Of a stretch of 10,131 nucleotides of DNA, positions 6,035 through 10,131 are shown in pieces. Both the position numbers and the translations under genes were made by a program. The notes below the pieces were generated by a model that worked only from the letters and a program-made list of their open reading frames with translations, did no database searches and was not told where the DNA came from. Positions within the stretch are counted from its first letter, which is position 1. Every line of letters begins with the position of its first letter. The stretch is from positions 1-10,131 of the forward strand of contig JANSXJ010000111.1 in assembly GCA_024743015.1 (NCBI GenBank), read 5' to 3'. Origin of the DNA: Hyphomonas sp. GTDB taxonomy: Bacteria; Pseudomonadota; Alphaproteobacteria; Caulobacterales; Hyphomonadaceae.

Positions 6035-6039
6035 ATCGC

Positions 6040-7011
6040 ATGTCTGCGCTTGATCTGTCCCCCGTCCTGAAACCGCTTGCGACGGTATTTGCGTCCGCTT
6101 GTTATGTTGTTCTGTGCCCGATGGTCATCCTTGCCCAGATCGCGCCGGGCATGCCGCTGATGGAAATGGCAGTGAGTTTCCTGCCGCACATTGTCGTGCT
6201 CTCGGCGCTTTCGGTTGTCGCGCTTATGGCATTTCGGCCGCGCGCTGCAGCAACGGGGGCTTTGATAACAGCTGTTGCGGCACTGCCTTTTGTTACTTTC
6301 TCCAAGTATCACACTCCGCAACCGGGCGCGTGCCTGCCCGGCGAGTGCTTGACCGTCATCACGGCAAACGTGTTCTCGCATCCAGAGGCCATGATCGAAC
6401 TCGCCGCGCTGGCGGAGCGGGAGCAGGCGGACCTGGTCGCGATCAATGAAACTGCACCAACTTTCGGTCCGCAGGCGTTCAGCGATCACTTTCCAACTTA
6501 CGCTCATTTGCGGGCCGAGGCAGGAGAAAGCGGGCGCACGCCGGCGCCGCTCGGTCTGACCCTGCTCTCCCGAAAGCCGGTTGAGCACGCGCGTGAGATC
6601 ACCCCTGACCAAGCTGCGGGGCGCAGCTTCATGTCCGCTGATCTGGCGGGAGACTGGGCCGGGACGCGAATTGTGATCACACATCCGCTCATCCCGATTT
6701 CATCGTCCTGGACCGAGGCGCGCGACAGTCTGCTCGAAATGGCGGGTGAGACTGCAGCAGAAGCCGATCGCTTCATCCTGATGGGCGATTTCAATACGAC
6801 GCCATGGAGCACGACCTTCCGGAATCTGCCGGGCAAGCGCGCTGGCGATCCTCGCTTTTCAGCGACCTGGCCGACCTTCTTGCCGGTGATGGGAATATCG
6901 ATCGACCACATTCTCGCGTCTGAGAATTTCGAACTGGTTGAGTATGCCGTGATGGAATCCGTTGGCTCTGATCATTATCCGCTCATGGCCCGGTTCAAGC
7001 TCAAGAACTGA
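6040..7011 (+). CDS. Membrane-anchored endonuclease/exonuclease/phosphatase family protein
   Basis: This 323-residue protein has an N-terminal membrane part with three predicted helices (about 9-35, 43-66 and 70-88). An endonuclease/exonuclease/phosphatase domain follows, from about residue 104. The metal and catalytic residues of that fold are all in place: Asn110 (ITANVFS), Glu137 (AINE), His215 (ITHPL), Asp250 and Asn252 (MGDFNTTPWS), Asp289-His290 (SIDHIL) and Asp311-His312 (GSDHYPL). By topology the catalytic domain would face the periplasm, suggesting a phosphodiesterase or phosphatase acting on lipid, nucleotide or DNA; the substrate is unknown. Cys98 and Cys103 just before the domain could form a disulfide. 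The start at ATG 6040 is five bases after dapF. A longer same-frame ORF from 5833 would overlap dapF and is rejected. No close Shine-Dalgarno is seen, so translational coupling to dapF is likely. Confidence 0.88.
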   Translation: MSALDLSPVLKPLATVFASACYVVLCPMVILAQIAPGMPLMEMAVSFLPHIVVLSALSVVALMAFRPRAAATGALITAVAALPFVTFSKYHTPQPGACLPGECLTVITANVFSHPEAMIELAALAEREQADLVAINETAPTFGPQAFSDHFPTYAHLRAEAGESGRTPAPLGLTLLSRKPVEHAREITPDQAAGRSFMSADLAGDWAGTRIVITHPLIPISSSWTEARDSLLEMAGETAAEADRFILMGDFNTTPWSTTFRNLPGKRAGDPRFSATWPTFLPVMGISIDHILASENFELVEYAVMESVGSDHYPLMARFKLKN

Positions 7012-7018
7012 GCGCATC

Positions 7019-7363
7019 TCAGACATCAGCCGACATGACCAATCCGAGAAACACCGTAATCGCGGCGAAAGCCGCAGCGACGCCCATACTCAATTGCGAG
7101 ATCGCACCGGGACCTGCCAGCCATCGGCGTAACGCCGTGATGATCAGACCAAGCGCCGAGCCAATCGCCGCCGGTAGGAAGACCAATACAAGAATAAAAC
7201 CCCAACCCATTGGGTCATATGTGTGCGTGATCAGCTTGTAGAGAACCGGGGCCGCGACCACAACTGAGACGCCCGTCCAGACACCGATCCACCAGTATCG
7301 ACGGATCGCGAGCGCGCCCACCAGAGGTATCGCGAAAGATAAAAGCATCATGACGCCAAGCAT
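7019..7363 (-). CDS. Four-helix membrane protein, function unknown
   Basis: I do not recognise a family. The 114-residue product has four hydrophobic segments (about 2-19, 23-43, 53-76 and 91-110 from the chosen start), separated by short loops with RR pairs (RRYWW and RRWLAG). This is a compact integral inner-membrane protein. Two starts are possible: ATG at 7375 and ATG at 7363. I chose 7363 because GGAGA (7373-7369 on the minus strand) lies five bases upstream, whereas nothing resembling a Shine-Dalgarno precedes 7375. The gene converges on the preceding phosphatase-family gene with seven bases between stops. It is divergent from mtaB across about 100 bases containing a hairpin. It interrupts the usual dapF-mtaB adjacency from the opposite strand. 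Confidence 0.68.
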   Translation of the reverse strand: MLGVMMLLSFAIPLVGALAIRRYWWIGVWTGVSVVVAAPVLYKLITHTYDPMGWGFILVLVFLPAAIGSALGLIITALRRWLAGPGAISQLSMGVAAAFAAITVFLGLVMSADV

Positions 7364-7385
7364 CGAAGTCTCCATGAATTAGTGA

Positions 7386-7414
7386 GTGAGTATTTACTGC
7401 TTCTCTCAAGCAGT
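7386..7414. promoter_or_regulatory. Dyad and hairpin in the divergent spacer before mtaB
   Basis: ACTGCTT (7396-7402) and AAGCAGT (7408-7414) form a perfect 7-pair stem with a 5-base loop. Directly left, 7386-7397 follows the degenerate palindrome GTRARTAYTYAC, and GTGA/GAGT repeats precede it. Compact dyads between divergent genes are often operator sites. I see no convincing -35/-10 pair for either gene, so this is only a candidate control region. Confidence 0.35.
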
Positions 7415-7466
7415 CAATCCCCCCTTGCTCTAAGCCTGCAGCAGCGCGATATGCGCAGAACGTATC

Positions 7467-8744
7467 ATGGCCCAGACCAAACCCGCTTCCAGACCCTCGC
7501 AGGTCATCACGCTTGGCTGTCGTTTGAACAGCTATGAGAGCGAAGTCATGCGCGGTCACGCAGCAGCGGCAGGCCTCGATGGCGCAATTATCGTCAATAC
7601 CTGCGCCGTCACCGCTGAGGCCATGCGATCTGCACGGCAGACGGTGCGCCGCGCTGCAAAGGAAAATCCGGGCGCTCCAGTGATTGTCACCGGCTGCGCC
7701 GCGCAGATCGATGCCGCCATGTTTGCCGATATGCCAGAGGTCACGCGCGTGATCGGCAATCATGAAAAGATGCAGGCCGAAACCTGGCAGCCGGCGGATC
7801 TATTCGGCGACGAAGAGAAAGTCCGGGTGAATGACATCATGTCCGTCAAGGAAACGGCAGCGCATTTGATTGATGGCATGGATGGCCGGGCGCGGGCTTA
7901 TGTGCAGGTCCAGAATGGCTGCGATCATCGCTGTACGTTCTGTATCATTCCATATGGGCGCGGCAATTCCCGCTCCGTTCCGGCTGGCGATGTTGTGAAC
8001 ATGATCAAGCGCCTGGTCGAGACGGGTCACCATGAAGTTGTGCTCACCGGCGTCGACCTGACCTCATGGGGCGCCGATTTGCCGGGTGAGCCGCAGCTCG
8101 GCAATCTGGTTCAGCGCATTCTGAAACTGGTGCCGGACCTGAAGCAGCTGCGTATCTCTTCTATCGACGCAATCGAAATGGATGAGGCGCTGTTCGAGGC
8201 AATGGCTGACCCGCGTGTCGCTCCCTTCATGCACCTTAGTCTGCAGCATGGTGACAATCTCATGCTGAAGCGCATGAAACGGCGCCACTCACGCGAAGAA
8301 GCGATCGAGTTGGCGGCGCGCCTGCGCGAAATACGCCCCGATATCGCGCTTGGAGCCGACATCATTGCCGGGTTCCCGACCGAAACAGAAACAGCGTTCG
8401 CCAACTCACTGGACTTGATTGAGGCTTGCGGGATCGCGTTCTTGCACGCATTTCCCTATAGCCCTCGACCGGGTACGCCCGCGGCGCGCATGCCGCAGCT
8501 TGAAAAAAGCGTGATCAAAGCACGTGCCGCACGCCTGCGTGAGGCCGGGGCCGCGGCGCTGGTTAAGCATCTCGACACCCATATTGGCAGGGAAGCCGAG
8601 GTTCTGATTGAACAAAACGCCCAAGGTCGACTGCCAGACTTTACCCCCGTCTTTTTTGACACGCCAAGCGGTGAGGCTGGACGCCCGGTCCGGGCGCGGA
8701 TAATCGGACATGACAAGACGAGACTGAAAGCACAGGCCCTATGA
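7467..8744 (+). CDS. mtaB: tRNA (N6-threonylcarbamoyladenosine(37)-C2)-methylthiotransferase MtaB
   Basis: This radical-SAM enzyme adds a methylthio group to t6A37 of tRNAs that read ANN codons, forming ms2t6A and improving decoding. The 425 residues show the expected order. First is an N-terminal methylthiotransferase domain whose three cluster cysteines are Cys18 (LGCRLNSYESE), Cys46 (VNTCAVT) and Cys77 (TGCAAQ). The radical-SAM domain follows, with Cys152, Cys156 and Cys159 (CDHRCTFC) and then IIPYGRGNSRS. A short C-terminal TRAM-like domain lies at about 370-425. GCRLNSYE at the start separates it from MiaB and RimO. ATG 7467 has no clear Shine-Dalgarno. The stop TGA overlaps the ftsY start in ATGA, so the two genes are translationally coupled, as expected for this conserved alphaproteobacterial pair. 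Confidence 0.95.
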   Translation: MAQTKPASRPSQVITLGCRLNSYESEVMRGHAAAAGLDGAIIVNTCAVTAEAMRSARQTVRRAAKENPGAPVIVTGCAAQIDAAMFADMPEVTRVIGNHEKMQAETWQPADLFGDEEKVRVNDIMSVKETAAHLIDGMDGRARAYVQVQNGCDHRCTFCIIPYGRGNSRSVPAGDVVNMIKRLVETGHHEVVLTGVDLTSWGADLPGEPQLGNLVQRILKLVPDLKQLRISSIDAIEMDEALFEAMADPRVAPFMHLSLQHGDNLMLKRMKRRHSREEAIELAARLREIRPDIALGADIIAGFPTETETAFANSLDLIEACGIAFLHAFPYSPRPGTPAARMPQLEKSVIKARAARLREAGAAALVKHLDTHIGREAEVLIEQNAQGRLPDFTPVFFDTPSGEAGRPVRARIIGHDKTRLKAQAL

Positions 8745-10131
8745 TCCTCTGGTTCGGTAAGAAAAAGAAAAAAGAAGAAGCGCTCAAAGCTGGCGCCGAA
8801 ATGGAAGCCCCTGAGCTTTCCGCCGAAGAGCTTGCCGCTCAAAAGGCCGCGGAAGACGCCGCTGCGCGCGAGGCGGAAGAAGAAGCGGCACGCAAAGCCG
8901 CTGAGCAGGAAGAGATCGAGCGCAAGGTTGCCGAAGCCAATCGCGCCTGGGAAGAGCGCCAGCAGCGCGAAGCGGCTGAAGCTGAACAGGAAGCTGCGCG
9001 ACTGGCGCAGGAAGCTGCGGATCGCGAAGCCGCCCGTCTGAAAGCCGAACAGGACGCTGAACAAGCACGGCGACAGGCAGAAGCGGACGCAAAAGCGGCA
9101 GAGGAGGCGGCCCGCGCGCAGGCAGAGGCCGAGCGCCGCGCAGCCGAAGCGGAGGCCAAAGCAGCCGCGGATGCGGAAGCGGCTCGACGCGCCGAAGAAG
9201 CGCGCGCTGAAGCGGAACGCCTGGCTCGGGAAGCTGAAGAAAAACGGCGCGCCGACGAAGCCGCCGCAGAGGTCGCCCGGCAGGCTGCTGAGGAGCAGGC
9301 GCGTCTTGCCGCCGAAGCAGAGGCGGCTCAAAAAGCCGAAGAGGCGCGCCGCGCTCAGGAAGAAAAGGCGAAAGCTGAACTCGCGCTGCTGGAACAACGC
9401 CGCGCCGATGAAAAGTTGCGACAGGAGCTCGCTGAAGAACGCGCCCGGCGGGAAGCGGAACGCCAGGCAGCGATCGCCCGGGGTGAGCCTGATCCCTATG
9501 CAGAAGTCGCTGAGCCGGGTTTCTTCTCAAAACTGTCGTCCGGCCTCGCCAAATCATCGTCCAAAATGGGCGCGTCGATTTCCAGCATGTTCACACAGCG
9601 AAAGCTGGATGATGAGGCTCTGGAAGATCTTGAAGATATCCTGCTGACCTCGGATATGGGTGGCAAGGTCTCCGCGCGGATCGTTCAGAATCTGGCCAAG
9701 ACCCGTATGGATAAGGATGTCACAGACGAGGAAATCAAGCTGGCGCTGGCCGATGAAATTGAAGCGATCATGTCGCCGCGCGAGCAGATTGTTGACTTCT
9801 CCGAAGGCTCCAGACCCCGGGTTGTCCTGTTCGTCGGTGTGAACGGCTCCGGCAAGACGACGACGATCGGCAAGATCGCTTCGAAACTGCAGGAACAGGG
9901 CGCGAAGGCGCTACTGGTCGCCGGGGATACGTTCCGGGCCGCCGCGATCGAGCAACTCACCGTTTGGGGTGAGCGGGCTGGCATTCCGGTGCTTGCCAAA
10001 GAGCCGGGTGCGGATGCAGCCGGGCTCGTCTATGAGGCGATTGAAAAAGCCAAGGCCGAAGATCTCGACCTCGTCCTCGTCGACACAGCCGGACGTCTGC
10101 AAAACAAGACCGAGCTGATGGCCGAGCTTGC
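8741..10131 (+). CDS. ftsY: Signal recognition particle receptor FtsY, 3'-partial
   Basis: FtsY is the membrane-associated SRP receptor GTPase that delivers ribosome-nascent chain complexes to SecYEG. The frame starts at ATG 8741, inside the mtaB stop (ATGA overlap), and stays open to the right edge, giving 463 codons. The N-terminus MILWFGKKKKK is a plausible lipid-contacting segment. Residues about 25-247 form an acidic/basic A domain without any Gly or Pro. By hand count residues 31-240 are about 37 percent Ala and 25 percent Glu. The NG domain starts near residue 260 (GFFSKLSSGL), with the N-domain helix LDDEALEDLEDILLTSDMG. G-domain motifs are the P-loop GVNGSGKTTT (366-375), DTFRAAAIEQL (from 396) and DTAGR (448-452). 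The last G motifs and the C-terminus lie outside the window. No strong Shine-Dalgarno precedes ATG 8741, fitting coupling to mtaB. Confidence 0.96.
   Translation, partial: MILWFGKKKKKEEALKAGAEMEAPELSAEELAAQKAAEDAAAREAEEEAARKAAEQEEIERKVAEANRAWEERQQREAAEAEQEAARLAQEAADREAARLKAEQDAEQARRQAEADAKAAEEAARAQAEAERRAAEAEAKAAADAEAARRAEEARAEAERLAREAEEKRRADEAAAEVARQAAEEQARLAAEAEAAQKAEEARRAQEEKAKAELALLEQRRADEKLRQELAEERARREAERQAAIARGEPDPYAEVAEPGFFSKLSSGLAKSSSKMGASISSMFTQRKLDDEALEDLEDILLTSDMGGKVSARIVQNLAKTRMDKDVTDEEIKLALADEIEAIMSPREQIVDFSEGSRPRVVLFVGVNGSGKTTTIGKIASKLQEQGAKALLVAGDTFRAAAIEQLTVWGERAGIPVLAKEPGADAAGLVYEAIEKAKAEDLDLVLVDTAGRLQNKTELMAEL

Noticed and set aside
5833..6039. Longer same-frame start for the phosphatase-family protein
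   Set aside because: It would overlap the last 200 bases of dapF, and the added text is low-complexity Arg/Cys/Gly-rich. ATG 6040, five bases after the dapF stop, begins a sensible membrane segment.
6031..6684. 217-residue minus-strand ORF opposite the phosphatase-family gene
   Set aside because: It is Arg- and His-rich with no domain, and it lies opposite a gene with all catalytic residues of its fold in order.
8456..9557. Two long minus-strand ORFs opposite ftsY (313 and 257 residues)
   Set aside because: They are shadows of the Ala/Glu/Arg-rich ftsY coding strand, whose codon bias removes stops in antisense frames. Their Phe/Leu/Arg- or Pro/Arg/Leu-rich text resembles no protein family, and the plus strand has clear FtsY motifs.

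Overview
The window looks like a chromosomal segment of an alphaproteobacterium. The signs are a GC-rich sequence, a DUF4167 gene directly after prmC, and a dapF / mtaB / ftsY neighbourhood. From memory, both gene orders are typical of that class. Protein style suggests a Hyphomonadaceae/Maricaulales or related marine lineage, but that is inference. I see no phage genes, transposases, CRISPR arrays, rRNA or tRNA. No gene-free stretch exceeds 300 bases; the longest are 674-839 and 1488-1627.

Left part (1-1627): the C-terminal part of PrmC, which methylates release factors, then a DUF4167 protein with a disordered, charge-patterned tail. The following spacer holds a cluster of GC-rich palindromic units between two convergent genes.

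Middle part (1628-5165): a minus-strand flavin-dependent monooxygenase of the acyl-CoA dehydrogenase fold stands divergent from an ArsC-type reductase. Next is a small two-helix membrane protein whose Shine-Dalgarno sequence lies inside a strong hairpin. A double-hotdog hydratase follows, very like mesaconyl-CoA hydratase of the ethylmalonyl-CoA pathway, and then an uncharacterised membrane protein.

Right part (5166-10131): dapF (lysine and peptidoglycan precursor synthesis) is followed almost at once by a membrane-anchored endonuclease/exonuclease/phosphatase protein. A convergent four-helix membrane protein comes next. mtaB (tRNA t6A37 methylthiolation) and ftsY (SRP receptor, truncated by the window end) then overlap by four bases. 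The FtsY N-terminal domain is an unusually long, Gly/Pro-free Ala/Glu/Arg helix.

Most of the window is housekeeping. I found no convincing undescribed multi-gene system. The best leads are small: a hairpin over a ribosome binding site, a possible leaderless start for the hydratase, the palindromic repeat cluster, the insertion between dapF and mtaB, and the FtsY helix.
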